A stretch of 36,775 bases of DNA from Cyrtobacter comes (GTDB lineage Bacteria; Pseudomonadota; Alphaproteobacteria; Rickettsiales; Midichloriaceae), in assembly GCF_034470605.1 (NCBI RefSeq), contig NZ_JARGYT010000002.1:1-36775 (forward strand), read 5' to 3'. The translations under genes were made by a program, and so were the position numbers. Below, piece by piece: positions 25,197 to 33,229 of the stretch. A model generated the notes under the pieces. That model made no database searches and was not told the DNA's origin. It worked only from the letters and a program-made list of their open reading frames with translations. The first letter of the stretch is position 1. Each line of letters starts with the position of its first letter.

Positions 25197-25785
25197 TATA
25201 GGTTGTCCGGTTGAGAAACTTGGGATGTCTCAAGTTTTTTCTAATGATGGTTCTTCGATTCCAGTGACTGTTTTAAGGGTTTTGGATTCTGAGATTTGTT
25301 CTATGAAAACTCATGAGAAACATGGTTATAGTGCCGCTGTGCTGAAATATAAATTTGGAAAGAAGCTTAAATTAAAAGAGTTGAGATTCTTATCCAATTT
25401 ACATTCTTATAAAGTTGGTGATAAGGTTGATGCTTCATCTTTTAAAGGTTGTTCTTTTATAGATGTATCTGGCTCTAGTATAGGTAAGGGATTCGCCGGT
25501 TCTATGAAAAGGCATAATTTTGCTGGTTTAGAGGCTTCGCATGGTGTTTCCGTTTCGCACAGATCTCATGGTTCGACTGGTAATAGAGCTTATCCTGGGC
25601 GGGTGTTCAAGGGTAAGAAGATGAGTGGTCATATGGGTGATAGGAATGTAACCTCTCAAAATCTTTCTGTATTTGAGATAGATGAGGAGTTAGGGTTGTT
25701 GGTTGTGATGGGGTCCGTTCCAGGTCATAGACATTCCTTGTTGTTTGTTACGGACTCTGTAAAGAAACCTTTTCTTAATGCGTAG
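25189..25785 (+). CDS. rplC: 50S ribosomal protein L3
   Basis: 198 residues, slightly short for L3 (about 205-215). L3 is an early assembly protein near the peptidyl transferase centre. The conserved core is SIGKGFAGSMKRHNFAG, SHGVSVSHRSHGSTGN and PGRVFKGKKMSGHMGDRNVT. In many bacteria a glutamine after GSIG is methylated by PrmB; here the sequence is GSTGNR, so that site is replaced. It overlaps rpsJ and lies 13 bases before rplD. Confidence 0.95.
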   Translation: MANIGCPVEKLGMSQVFSNDGSSIPVTVLRVLDSEICSMKTHEKHGYSAAVLKYKFGKKLKLKELRFLSNLHSYKVGDKVDASSFKGCSFIDVSGSSIGKGFAGSMKRHNFAGLEASHGVSVSHRSHGSTGNRAYPGRVFKGKKMSGHMGDRNVTSQNLSVFEIDEELGLLVVMGSVPGHRHSLLFVTDSVKKPFLNA

Positions 25786-25798
25786 GTAAGTTAATTAT

Positions 25799-26419
25799 AT
25801 GAATTATCAAGTTTTAGATATAACGGGTGAAAAGAGAGGGGAGGTTTTTCTTGAAGATTCGATTTTCTCTATAGAGCCTAGGTATGATATTATTCATGAA
25901 GTTTTAAGATGGCAGATGGCCAAGAGGAGGTCCGGAAATCATAGCACCAAGACTGTTGCTGATGTTGAGGGCTCTACAAGAAAGATATATAGGCAAAAAG
26001 GTACCGGAGGTGCTAGACATGGTTCTAATAGAAGGGCGCAATTTAGGGGTGGTGCTATAATATTTGGGCCGCATAAGAGAGATCATGAATTCTCCCTTAA
26101 TAAAAAGTTGAGAAAATTATCGCTTAAAATGTCTTTATCTCATTATTTAAAGGAGGGTAGATTGTTTATAATAGATGATTTTGCTCCTTTGGGTGATTCG
26201 TATAGTTCATCTGGTGTAAAGCGTAAAATCTCTTTTTTTGGTAGCGATGTTTTGATCGTGGATTCTTTTTTCGATCATAAGTTGTGTAAATCTGTGGCTA
26301 ACTTACATAAAACTGATCTAATTAAGGTGGAGGGACTGAATGTGCTAGATATAGTGAGACATGAAAAGTTACTAATTTCATTGTCTTCTTTAGAAAAAAT
26401 AGAACAAAGGTTAAAATAA
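25799..26419 (+). CDS. rplD: 50S ribosomal protein L4
   Basis: 206 residues. L4 lines the peptide exit tunnel, and in some bacteria represses its own operon. The tunnel loop is visible as KIYRQKGTGGARHGSNRRAQ followed by FRGGAIIFGPHKRDHEF. The C-terminal half (DDFAPLG, DVLIVDSF, LNVLDIVRHEKLLIS) follows the family plan. Its TAA overlaps the rplW ATG by one base. Confidence 0.95.
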   Translation: MNYQVLDITGEKRGEVFLEDSIFSIEPRYDIIHEVLRWQMAKRRSGNHSTKTVADVEGSTRKIYRQKGTGGARHGSNRRAQFRGGAIIFGPHKRDHEFSLNKKLRKLSLKMSLSHYLKEGRLFIIDDFAPLGDSYSSSGVKRKISFFGSDVLIVDSFFDHKLCKSVANLHKTDLIKVEGLNVLDIVRHEKLLISLSSLEKIEQRLK

Positions 26420-26703
26420 TGAAGTTTTATCAAGATATAATACAGCGTCCTGTTGTTACGGAAAAGGCTGCTAAAGGTGTTGACCTATTTTTGAAATATT
26501 CGTTTTTTGTACATCAATCTTCAGATAAGCAGATGATTAAAGTTGCTATAGAGAAGTTTTTTGATGTAAAAGTTAAAAAAATCAATATTATTAATGGGGT
26601 GCCTAAGCCTAGGAATTTTAAAGGCGTTCGGGGGAAAAGCAAGAGTAATAAAAAAGCTATAGTGACTCTGGAGAAGGGTTTTTCTATAGATGCTTTTAAA
26701 TAA
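26419..26703 (+). CDS. rplW: 50S ribosomal protein L23
   Basis: 94 residues. L23 sits at the tunnel exit and docks trigger factor and SRP. The N-terminal IIQRPVVTEKAAKG and the central YSFFVHQSSDKQMIKVAIEK segments are standard, followed by FDVKVKKINIINGVPKPRNFK-type residues with the docking region. Linked to rplD by a one-base overlap; rplB is 29 bases downstream. Confidence 0.94.
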   Translation: MKFYQDIIQRPVVTEKAAKGVDLFLKYSFFVHQSSDKQMIKVAIEKFFDVKVKKINIINGVPKPRNFKGVRGKSKSNKKAIVTLEKGFSIDAFK

Positions 26704-26732
26704 AGCTTAATGTATTAATTTAAAGTGAAGAA

Positions 26733-27569
26733 ATGGTGGTTTTAAAGAGAAAGGGTTCTGTAACGGCTGGGCAGAGACAGAAGGTCTATATATCTAAATC
26801 TTCTCTATGGAAGGGGGATCCGGAAAAATCTCTTGTGGAGGGTATTAGGTCATCTGGTGGTAGAAATTCACTAGGTAGGGTAACTGTAAGAGCTAGGGGC
26901 TCTATGCATAGAAGGAAATATAGAAAAATTGATTTTAATAGATCTTCTTTTACCCGCGGGGTTGTGCAAAGGATAGAATATGATCCAAATAGGACTGCTC
27001 TTATAGCTTTAGTGAAGTGTGTTGATACTGATGGTCTCTCATATATCATTTGTCCAAAAGGTTTAAAGGAGGGAGATACTGTTTCTTCTGGCGAGGTTGG
27101 ATCTCAGATCCAGGTTGGGAATGCAATGCCGTTGAAATATATACCAGCAGGTATATTTGTACATAATATAGAGCTAAAACCTGGAAAAGGTGCCCAGTTA
27201 GTTAGGTCTGCTGGTACTTGTGCTAGATTGATGAATAAAAGCGGCGGGCTTGCTATGGTGAAGCTTCCATCTGGTGAGGTTAGATATGTATCCAGTGATT
27301 GTAGCGCTGTTGTTGGCGAAGTCTCTAATGCTGATATAAAAAATATAAAATTGGGAAAGGCTGGGGCCACGAGGTGGTTAGGTAGAAGATCTAAGGTTAG
27401 AGGTGTTGCTATGAATCCTATAGATCACCCGCATGGTGGTGGTGAAGGTAAAACTTCTGGAGGTAGGCATCCTGTTACTCCTTGGGGTAAGCCTACAAAA
27501 GGTAAAAAGACAAGAAATAATAGCCGCACTGATAAGTGGAGAGTGAGTTCTCGTCATGCTAAGAGATAG
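26733..27569 (+). CDS. rplB: 50S ribosomal protein L2
   Basis: 278 residues, full length. L2 is needed for subunit joining and the peptidyl transferase region. Conserved parts: GGRNSLGRVTVRARG, HRRKYRKIDFNR, VGNAMPLKYIPAGIFVHNIE, and the C-terminal RGVAMNPIDHPHGGGEG with the key histidine, then SGGRHPVTPWGKPTKGKKTR. No unusual features. AAAGTGAAGAA precedes the ATG, one of the few purine-rich leaders in the cluster. Confidence 0.97.
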   Translation: MVVLKRKGSVTAGQRQKVYISKSSLWKGDPEKSLVEGIRSSGGRNSLGRVTVRARGSMHRRKYRKIDFNRSSFTRGVVQRIEYDPNRTALIALVKCVDTDGLSYIICPKGLKEGDTVSSGEVGSQIQVGNAMPLKYIPAGIFVHNIELKPGKGAQLVRSAGTCARLMNKSGGLAMVKLPSGEVRYVSSDCSAVVGEVSNADIKNIKLGKAGATRWLGRRSKVRGVAMNPIDHPHGGGEGKTSGGRHPVTPWGKPTKGKKTRNNSRTDKWRVSSRHAKR

Positions 27570-27590
27570 TTTATATATGTTATAGTTGTT

Positions 27591-27875
27591 ATGGGAAAAA
27601 GATCGATTTGGAAGGGGCCTTTTACGGATTCTCATTTGTATGAGAAGGTGAAAAAAGTTTTGGCTTCAGGTTCTCGTTCTGTTATAAAGACGTGGTCTAG
27701 GAGGTCTACTATACTTCCTAGTTTTGTTAATCTGACGTTTGCGGTGCATAATGGGATGAAATTCATACCTGTTCTTGTTAAAGAGTCTATGGTTGGTAAA
27801 AAATTAGGTGAGTTTTCTCATACTAGGACTTTTAAAGGCCATTCTGGAAATAGAAAAGCTGTGAAAGGTAAGTAG
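27591..27875 (+). CDS. rpsS: 30S ribosomal protein S19
   Basis: 94 residues. S19 lies in the 30S head and contacts S13 and bridges to the 50S. RSIWKGPFTDSHLYEKVKK at the N-terminus, IKTWSRRSTILPSFVNLTFA in the middle and LGEFSHTRTFKGHSGNRK at the end are the family signature. Its partner S13 (rpsM) is not in the window. Starts 21 bases after rplB. Confidence 0.96.
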   Translation: MGKRSIWKGPFTDSHLYEKVKKVLASGSRSVIKTWSRRSTILPSFVNLTFAVHNGMKFIPVLVKESMVGKKLGEFSHTRTFKGHSGNRKAVKGK

Positions 27876-27886
27876 GTTTATTTATT

Positions 27887-28240
27887 ATGAAAGAAAATTT
27901 GGATAAGACTTTTTGTAAAGCTAGGAGTTTTCATGTACCATCTAGTGTGCAAAAAATTAATTTAGTAGCAGATTTGATTAGAAAGAAGGATACTTCTGCT
28001 GCGCTGATACAGTTGCAGTATTGTAGAAAAAAGGTAGCTAAATATATATATGAGCTGCTTAAGTCTGCAATCTCTAATGCTGAGAATAATCATGGAATGG
28101 ATATAGATAGTTTGTATGTAAAAGAGGTTTTGGTGGGGAAATCTTTTACTATGAAGAGGTTTCATGCTAGGGCGCGTGGTAGGGCGTCTAGAATTGAAAA
28201 GTCTAGGAGCATGATATCTATATTGGTTGCTGAAAAATAG
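27887..28240 (+). CDS. rplV: 50S ribosomal protein L22
   Basis: 117 residues. L22 extends a beta hairpin into the exit tunnel. ARSFHVPSSVQKINLVADLI, LLKSAISNAENNHGMDIDSL and the hairpin tip KRFHARARGRASRIEKSRS are visible. The N-terminus is a few residues longer than in E. coli. 11 bases after rpsS and 24 before rpsC. Confidence 0.95.
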   Translation: MKENLDKTFCKARSFHVPSSVQKINLVADLIRKKDTSAALIQLQYCRKKVAKYIYELLKSAISNAENNHGMDIDSLYVKEVLVGKSFTMKRFHARARGRASRIEKSRSMISILVAEK

Positions 28241-28264
28241 TATTTGTATTATATGTGTTTATAA

Positions 28265-28906
28265 ATGGGTCAAAAAGTACATCCTATAGGCTTTCGTCTT
28301 GGCATATCTTCTGAATGGTCTGCTTCTTGGTATGCTGGTAGTAAGGATTATTCAGAAAATCTTTTACAAGATTTGAAAATAAGGGAATATGTTAAGAAGA
28401 ATATTCGTTCTGCTGGTGTTAGCTCTGTTCATATAGAGCGTGTCGCGAGTAAAGTTCGTCTAACAGTTAAGGCGGCAAGGCCAGGTGTTATTATAGGAAG
28501 TAAGGGTAGGGATATAGCTAAAATTAAGTCTTTTGCTGAGCAGGTAGTATCTAGGGAAGTTTCTGTCAATATAGAGGGAATAAAGAGGGTGGAATTAGAT
28601 GCAACTTTAGTTGCAGAGAGTATTGCATCTCAAGTTGAGAAGAGAGTTTCTTTCAGAAAATTGGCAAAACGTGCTATGCAAGCTGCTATGCGCATGGGTG
28701 CCGAAGGTATTAAGGTGAAGATAAGTGGTAGAATAGCTGGGGCCGAGATAGCAAGGTCTCAGTGGTATAGTGAGGGGCGCATACCTTTGCATGAGCTGAG
28801 ATCTTTTATTGATTATGGCTTTGCGATAGCCCATACCGTTTATGGATCCATAGGACTAAAGGTGTGGATAGCAAGAGGTGCTAAAAAAGATCATTCTTCT
28901 AACTAA
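28265..28906 (+). CDS. rpsC: 30S ribosomal protein S3
   Basis: 213 residues. S3 is part of the mRNA entry channel and its helicase function. MGQKVHPIGFRLGISSEW at the start, the KH domain core GVIIGSKGRDIAKIK, RAMQAAMRMGAEGIKVKISG and AEIARSQWYSEGRIPLHELR are all standard. The C-terminus ends at ARGAKKDHSSN, slightly shorter than in E. coli. rplP begins five bases after the stop. Confidence 0.96.
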   Translation: MGQKVHPIGFRLGISSEWSASWYAGSKDYSENLLQDLKIREYVKKNIRSAGVSSVHIERVASKVRLTVKAARPGVIIGSKGRDIAKIKSFAEQVVSREVSVNIEGIKRVELDATLVAESIASQVEKRVSFRKLAKRAMQAAMRMGAEGIKVKISGRIAGAEIARSQWYSEGRIPLHELRSFIDYGFAIAHTVYGSIGLKVWIARGAKKDHSSN

Positions 28907-28911
28907 ATTTT

Positions 28912-29334
28912 ATGATACTTTCTCCTAAAAAAACTAAATATAGAAAAGCTTTTAAAGGAAGGGTTAGGGGCATTACAAAAGGTGGGGCTCGGATTGCTTT
29001 CGGTGAATATGGGTTAAAAGCTATTGGTTGTGTTCGCTTAACTGCTAGGCAGATAGAATCTGCTCGTAAAGCTATAAACAATTATTTAAAGAGGGCTGGC
29101 AAGCTCTGGATTAGGGTCTTTCCTGATCTTCCTGTTACAAAAAAGCCTGCTGATGTCAGGATGGGTAGCGGTAAGGGTTCTGTAGAATTTTGGGGTGCTC
29201 GAATTGAATGTGGTAGAATCTTATTTGAACTTTCTGGTGTGACGAAAGATCAAGCCGCTGGTGCTTTTGAGAGAGCTGCTGCTAAGTTGCCTGTAAAAAC
29301 TAAATTTGTTGAAAAAATTGGTGGTGATATCTAA
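28912..29334 (+). CDS. rplP: 50S ribosomal protein L16
   Basis: 140 residues. L16 organises the A-site tRNA region of the 50S. Residues matching the family: MILSPKKTKYRKAFKGRVRG, ARQIESARKAINNYLKRAGK, WIRVFPDLPVTKKPADVRMG and GSGKGSVEFWGARIECGRI. Its last base overlaps the rpmC ATG (TAATG). The start is preceded by ACTAAATTTT with no Shine-Dalgarno. Confidence 0.96.
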   Translation: MILSPKKTKYRKAFKGRVRGITKGGARIAFGEYGLKAIGCVRLTARQIESARKAINNYLKRAGKLWIRVFPDLPVTKKPADVRMGSGKGSVEFWGARIECGRILFELSGVTKDQAAGAFERAAAKLPVKTKFVEKIGGDI

Positions 29335-29522
29335 TGAAAATCGATGAAATAAAGGCCTTGCCTGATAAGGAGTTGTTGGTGCGCATAGGTGAGCTTAAAA
29401 GAGAGCATATGAATCTTAGATTCTCAAAGGTTATGTCTGAAGTTAAGAATATTTCAAGAATGAGAATGATAAAAAGGGATGTTGCTAGATTGTTTACTAT
29501 TTTAAATCAAAGAAGGAAATGA
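29334..29522 (+). CDS. rpmC: 50S ribosomal protein L29
   Basis: 62 residues, two helices. L29 lies next to L23 at the exit tunnel. MKIDEIKALPDKELLVRIGE and KREHMNLRFSK followed by MIKRDVARLFTILNQRR fit the family. It overlaps rplP by one base and rpsQ by four (ATGA), so the three genes are tightly coupled. Confidence 0.93.
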   Translation: MKIDEIKALPDKELLVRIGELKREHMNLRFSKVMSEVKNISRMRMIKRDVARLFTILNQRRK

Positions 29523-29746
29523 GAAGAAGATTACATGGGGTGGTTGTGAAATGTAGTTCTACTAAAACTATCTCGGTTTTAGTTTCTAGGACTGTTAGTC
29601 ACCCTAAATATAAAAAAATTGTATCAAGAAGTAAGAAATATCTTGTACACGATGAAGGAGGGTTGTATAAGGTCGGTGATGAGGTTTGGATATCAGAGTC
29701 CGCTCCTATCTCGAAGCGTAAGTGCTGGGTTGCTGATCAGCGTTAA
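29519..29746 (+). CDS. rpsQ: 30S ribosomal protein S17
   Basis: 75 residues, OB fold that binds 16S rRNA early in assembly. RRRLHGVVVKCSSTKTISVL, HPKYKKIVSRSKKYLVHDEG and a SAPISKRKCW end match the family. The ATG overlaps the rpmC stop by four bases. rplN follows after 20 bases. Confidence 0.95.
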   Translation: MRRRLHGVVVKCSSTKTISVLVSRTVSHPKYKKIVSRSKKYLVHDEGGLYKVGDEVWISESAPISKRKCWVADQR

Positions 29747-29766
29747 TTTTTGGTTTTAGGATTTTT

Positions 29767-30138
29767 ATGATACAGATGGGGTCAAAACTTGAGGCGGCTG
29801 ATAATTCGGGTGCTAAAATTTTGAGATGTGTAAAGGTTCTTGGTGGTGCTAAAAAGATGTTTGCAAGTATAGGTGATACTATAGTTGTTTCCGTAATAAA
29901 GCTTTCATCATCATCTTCGAAGGTAAAGAAAGGAGATGTTTTTAGAGCTGCGCTTGTAAGGACTAAGAAAGAAGTTCAAAGGAAAGATGGTAGCATATTG
30001 AGGTTCGATGTTAATTCCGCTGTTCTTTTAAATAAACAAGGCGAGCCTGTTGGAACTAGGGTTTTTGGTCCATTGCCTACTGAATTGAGGAAGAGGGGGT
30101 TTTCAAAGCTTCTTTCTTTGGCGCCTGAGATTGTTTAG
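29767..30138 (+). CDS. rplN: 50S ribosomal protein L14
   Basis: 123 residues. L14 forms intersubunit bridges. MIQMGSKLEAADNSGAKILR at the N-terminus, KKGDVFRAALVRTKKEVQR in the centre and GTRVFGPLPTELRKRGFSKL at the end are the family blocks. One residue longer than usual, from an extra serine in the SSSSSKV loop. The ATG follows AGGATTTTT. Confidence 0.96.
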   Translation: MIQMGSKLEAADNSGAKILRCVKVLGGAKKMFASIGDTIVVSVIKLSSSSSKVKKGDVFRAALVRTKKEVQRKDGSILRFDVNSAVLLNKQGEPVGTRVFGPLPTELRKRGFSKLLSLAPEIV

Positions 30139-30153
30139 TCGTTTTTATTGATT

Positions 30154-30465
30154 ATGAGGAAATTTAAGAAAGGTGATAAAGTTTTAGTCAGGGCTGGTTC
30201 CTCGAAAGGAAAGAGCGGGGTTGTTTTGAAGATTTTGAGGGATGATAGGGCAGTTGTTGATGGTGTTGGGATTGTTTTAAAGCATTCTAAGCCTAGTCGT
30301 ATCAACCCAGAAGGTGGTAAAATAGAGAAGCTTGCTGGTATACATATCTCTAATCTCTCTCATATAGATCCTGTTACTGGTAAGGCTACTAGGGTTGGGG
30401 TTAGGATTTTAGAGGATGGTACTAGCTCGCGGTTTTATAAAAAATCAGGGCAGATTTTTAGTTAA
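30154..30465 (+). CDS. rplX: 50S ribosomal protein L24
   Basis: 103 residues from the ATG at 30154; a TTG six bases earlier would add two residues. L24 starts 50S assembly by binding 23S rRNA. The KOW motif is KKGDKVLVRAGSSKGKSGVV, followed by SKPSRINPEGGKIEKLAGIH and ISNLSHIDPVTGKATRVGVR. rplE follows after five bases. Confidence 0.95.
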   Translation: MRKFKKGDKVLVRAGSSKGKSGVVLKILRDDRAVVDGVGIVLKHSKPSRINPEGGKIEKLAGIHISNLSHIDPVTGKATRVGVRILEDGTSSRFYKKSGQIFS

Positions 30466-30470
30466 TTTTT

Positions 30471-31016
30471 ATGAATAAAGCTAGGTTATATCAGAAATAT
30501 TGTGATGAGGTAAGGCCTTCTTTGGCCAAGGCTCTTGGTAAGAAGAATTTGATGTCTGTTCCCGCCTTTGAAAAGGTCGTTGTCAGTATGGGGCTTGGTT
30601 CTCAGTTAGGGGATGCAAAGTATGTGGCAGAGGCTTGTGAGGAACTTTTCTTAATAACCGGTCAAAAGCCTGTTGTTACGAAAGCCAAGAAATCGATAGC
30701 CGCCTTTAAATTAAGAAAAGGCATGCCTGTCGGGTGTAAGGTTACGCTTAGGAGAAAAATGATGTACGAGTTTATCGATCGTCTTGTACATATAGCTTTT
30801 CCTCAAATAAAAGATTTTAGAGGAATGAGGGCGGCTCAATTTGATGGTAATGGCAATTTTGCTTTAGGATTAAAGGAGCAGATGGTATTTCCAGAGATAG
30901 AGTATGATAATGTTAGTGCTACTCGTGGTATGAATATAGTTATAGTAACTAGTTCTAGGAGCGATGAAGAAGCTAAGGCATTGCTCCAGGCGTTTAATGT
31001 ACCGTTTATAATATAG
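30471..31016 (+). CDS. rplE: 50S ribosomal protein L5
   Basis: 181 residues. L5 binds 5S rRNA and touches P-site tRNA. FEKVVVSMGLGS near the N-terminus, GQKPVVTKAKKSIAAFKLR, GCKVTLRRKMMYEFIDRLV and FPEIEYDNVSATRGMNIVIV are conserved. Length is as expected. The start is preceded by AGTTAATTTTT. Confidence 0.96.
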   Translation: MNKARLYQKYCDEVRPSLAKALGKKNLMSVPAFEKVVVSMGLGSQLGDAKYVAEACEELFLITGQKPVVTKAKKSIAAFKLRKGMPVGCKVTLRRKMMYEFIDRLVHIAFPQIKDFRGMRAAQFDGNGNFALGLKEQMVFPEIEYDNVSATRGMNIVIVTSSRSDEEAKALLQAFNVPFII

Positions 31017-31034
31017 TTGTGATTTTAATAGGTT

Positions 31035-31340
31035 ATGCCAAAAAAAAGTGTTGTGGAGAGAAATTTATCTAAAATTTCTGTTTATCATAAGTATCTGGTT
31101 GAGAGGTCTGAGATTAGGAGTATAGCTAGAGATAAGAAGGCGACTCTTGAGGAGCGTTTTAAAGCTTCGATGAAGCTAGCAAAGATGCCAAGAGACTCAT
31201 CTCCGTGTAGGTCTAAGAAGAGGTGTAATGTTAGTGGTAGATCTGCTGGATATTATGGATTTTTTGGTGTTTCAAGGATAGTATTACGGTCTCTTGCCCT
31301 CGCTGGGCAGATGCCTGGTGTGAGGAAAGCTAGTTGGTGA
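31035..31340 (+). CDS. rpsN: 30S ribosomal protein S14, long zinc-free type
   Basis: 101 residues. The length and the absence of a CxxC...CxxC set show the zinc-independent form. RCNVSGRSAGYYGFFGVSR and MPGVRKASW are the conserved end. S14 lies in the 30S head. 18 bases after rplE. Confidence 0.96.
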   Translation: MPKKSVVERNLSKISVYHKYLVERSEIRSIARDKKATLEERFKASMKLAKMPRDSSPCRSKKRCNVSGRSAGYYGFFGVSRIVLRSLALAGQMPGVRKASW

Positions 31341-31353
31341 TTTGTATATTTTT

Positions 31354-31752
31354 ATGTTTGTTAACGATTTAGTTTCTGATTCTATAACAAGAATAAGGAA
31401 TGCTCAGCGTGCTGGTAAAGGTGGTGTGTTGGTGTTAAAGTCCAAGATGATTTTGGCATTGCTCGGTGTTCTTTTGGAAGAAGGGTATATAAGGAGTTTT
31501 TCTGAAGTTGAATCATCTTCTTATCCGAAGTTTTTAAAAGTTGATTTAAAGTATTACAGGGATTCCCCTGTGATATCGGAAATAACTAGAGTTTCTAAGC
31601 CTGGTTGTAGGTTTTATACATCGATTGCAAATTTAAAAGAGATGTATGGTGGTCTTGGTATTTCCGTTTTATCTACTTCTGCTGGGGTAGTCTCTGATCG
31701 TATGGCTAGAAAGCTTGGTCTGGGAGGAGAAGTTTTGTGTAGAGTTTTTTAA
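31354..31752 (+). CDS. rpsH: 30S ribosomal protein S8
   Basis: 132 residues from the ATG at 31354 (a TTG four codons upstream is not needed). S8 binds helix 21 of 16S rRNA, and in E. coli represses the spc operon. VNDLVSDSITRIRNAQRAG, ITRVSKPGCRFYT and the C-terminal GLGISVLSTSAGVVSDRMAR are recognised. TATATTTTT precedes the ATG. Confidence 0.95.
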   Translation: MFVNDLVSDSITRIRNAQRAGKGGVLVLKSKMILALLGVLLEEGYIRSFSEVESSSYPKFLKVDLKYYRDSPVISEITRVSKPGCRFYTSIANLKEMYGGLGISVLSTSAGVVSDRMARKLGLGGEVLCRVF

Positions 31753-31759
31753 TATTTTT

Positions 31760-32287
31760 ATGTCTCGTACAGGGAAAGCTCCTATAGCGCTGCCAAGCGC
31801 TGTTTCTTTAAGTGTTTCTGACAAGAGTATTTCTGTGTCTGGTCCTATTGGTTCTATAAATCTTCCATATTTTGGGGAGCATCTTGATTATTCTATTGTT
31901 GATAGTGAGTTGAAATTTTCCTTAAAAACAGATGAACGGAGGCTTTGGGGGCTTGTAAGGAGTCTTGTAAACAATGCTGTTATCGGTGTTTCCAAGGGGT
32001 GGTCAAAAAAGATGAATTTAGTTGGCGTTGGTTATAAGGCTCAAATAAAGGGTTCTGTTCTGTTCCTTTCATTGGGTTACAGTCATGATATAGCTTATCC
32101 AATTCCGCACGATATCAAGATAAGTTGTGAGACTCCTACTTCGATTCTTGTTTTTGGTGCAGATAAGCAAAAGGTTGGGCTTGTTTCTGCTGAAATAAGA
32201 GGGTTTAGGCCTCCAGAGCCTTATAAAGGCAAAGGTGTTATATATGGGGATGAGAAAGTCCTTAGAAAAGAGGGGAAAAAGAAGTAG
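31760..32287 (+). CDS. rplF: 50S ribosomal protein L6
   Basis: 175 residues from the ATG at 31760, giving MSRTGKAPIALPSAVSLSVS; an upstream in-frame start would overlap rpsH unnecessarily. L6 lies near the factor-binding site. The two similar domains are visible, with LVNNAVIGVSKGWSKKMNLV and the C-terminal IRGFRPPEPYKGKGVIYGDE. ATATTTTT precedes the ATG. Confidence 0.96.
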   Translation: MSRTGKAPIALPSAVSLSVSDKSISVSGPIGSINLPYFGEHLDYSIVDSELKFSLKTDERRLWGLVRSLVNNAVIGVSKGWSKKMNLVGVGYKAQIKGSVLFLSLGYSHDIAYPIPHDIKISCETPTSILVFGADKQKVGLVSAEIRGFRPPEPYKGKGVIYGDEKVLRKEGKKK

Positions 32288-32307
32288 GTTTTATTTATTT
32301 TTGTTTT

Positions 32308-32658
32308 ATGTCTAAGTTAGCGAATTCAATAAGAAGAAAAAATAGGACCAGGCATAAGTTAAGTAGTGTTTCTGGTGATAAATGTAGGCTTTCTGTGTAT
32401 AAGTCTAACAAGCATATCTATGTGCAGGTAATAGATGATAGTAAGGGGGTGACACTGGCGGCCGTTTCTACGCTCTCTAAGGAGTTTAGTGGTGTTGTTG
32501 CTAATGCTTCTTCTGCTGAGCGGCTCGGTGATGTGATAGCGAAAAATGCAATTGCAAAAGGGGTTAATGAGGTTGTTTTTGATCGTGGTGGTTATAAATA
32601 TCATGGCTGTATCAAAGCTCTTGCTGATTCTGCAAGGAAGGCTGGTCTTAGATTTTAG
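32308..32658 (+). CDS. rplR: 50S ribosomal protein L18
   Basis: 116 residues. L18 binds 5S rRNA with L5. RRKNRTRHKLSSVSGDKCRL, VYKSNKHIYVQVIDDSKGVT and VVFDRGGYKYHGCIKALADS match the family. Conserved end SARKAGLRF. 20 bases after rplF; 14 before rpsE. Confidence 0.96.
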   Translation: MSKLANSIRRKNRTRHKLSSVSGDKCRLSVYKSNKHIYVQVIDDSKGVTLAAVSTLSKEFSGVVANASSAERLGDVIAKNAIAKGVNEVVFDRGGYKYHGCIKALADSARKAGLRF

Positions 32659-32672
32659 TTTATTGTGATATT

Positions 32673-33200
32673 ATGTTGAAGGCTTCTAAGAGTAATAATT
32701 CTGATATATCAGAAAAGCTTGTACATGTGGCTCGTTGTACTAAGGTGGTTAAGGGCGGAAGAAGATTTTCTTTTTCTGTAATGGTTGCTGCCGGAGATGG
32801 TAAAGGTAAAATTGGTATAGGGTTTGGTAAGGCTTCAGAGCTTGCTGATTCTATGGAAAAGGCTTCCCGTCTTGCTAGGGTGAATATGATTAAGATACCA
32901 ATGAAAGATGGAAAGACTCTTCATCATGAAGTTTGCTTTAAATTTTGTTCTGCTAGGGTTAAGCTTAAGCCTGCCCCATCTGGTACAGGCATCATAGCTG
33001 GTGGTCCTCTCCGTTCTATATTGGAGCTTTGGGGCGCGAAAGATATTGTTGCAAAATCAATAGGTTCAACTAATCCTCATAATTATACAAGAGCAGCAAT
33101 AGATGGGATTAAGACTATAAGATCGCCAAGATATATAGCGGCAAAGCGTGGCAAGAAGGTGGCTGAAGTTTTTACTACAAAAAAAAGTAAAAGGGGTTAG
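32673..33200 (+). CDS. rpsE: 30S ribosomal protein S5
   Basis: 175 residues. S5 is involved in translational accuracy and the mRNA entry channel. LVHVARCTKVVKGGRRFSFS, GDGKGKIGIGFGKASELAD and KPAPSGTGIIAGGPLRSILE are conserved; spectinomycin-loop residues near VVKGGRRF appear normal. The gene after rpsE is normally rpmD (L30); here rplO follows directly after 29 bases. Confidence 0.96.
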   Translation: MLKASKSNNSDISEKLVHVARCTKVVKGGRRFSFSVMVAAGDGKGKIGIGFGKASELADSMEKASRLARVNMIKIPMKDGKTLHHEVCFKFCSARVKLKPAPSGTGIIAGGPLRSILELWGAKDIVAKSIGSTNPHNYTRAAIDGIKTIRSPRYIAAKRGKKVAEVFTTKKSKRG

Positions 33201-33229
33201 TTTTAGTATTTTTATAGTTTTGATTTATT

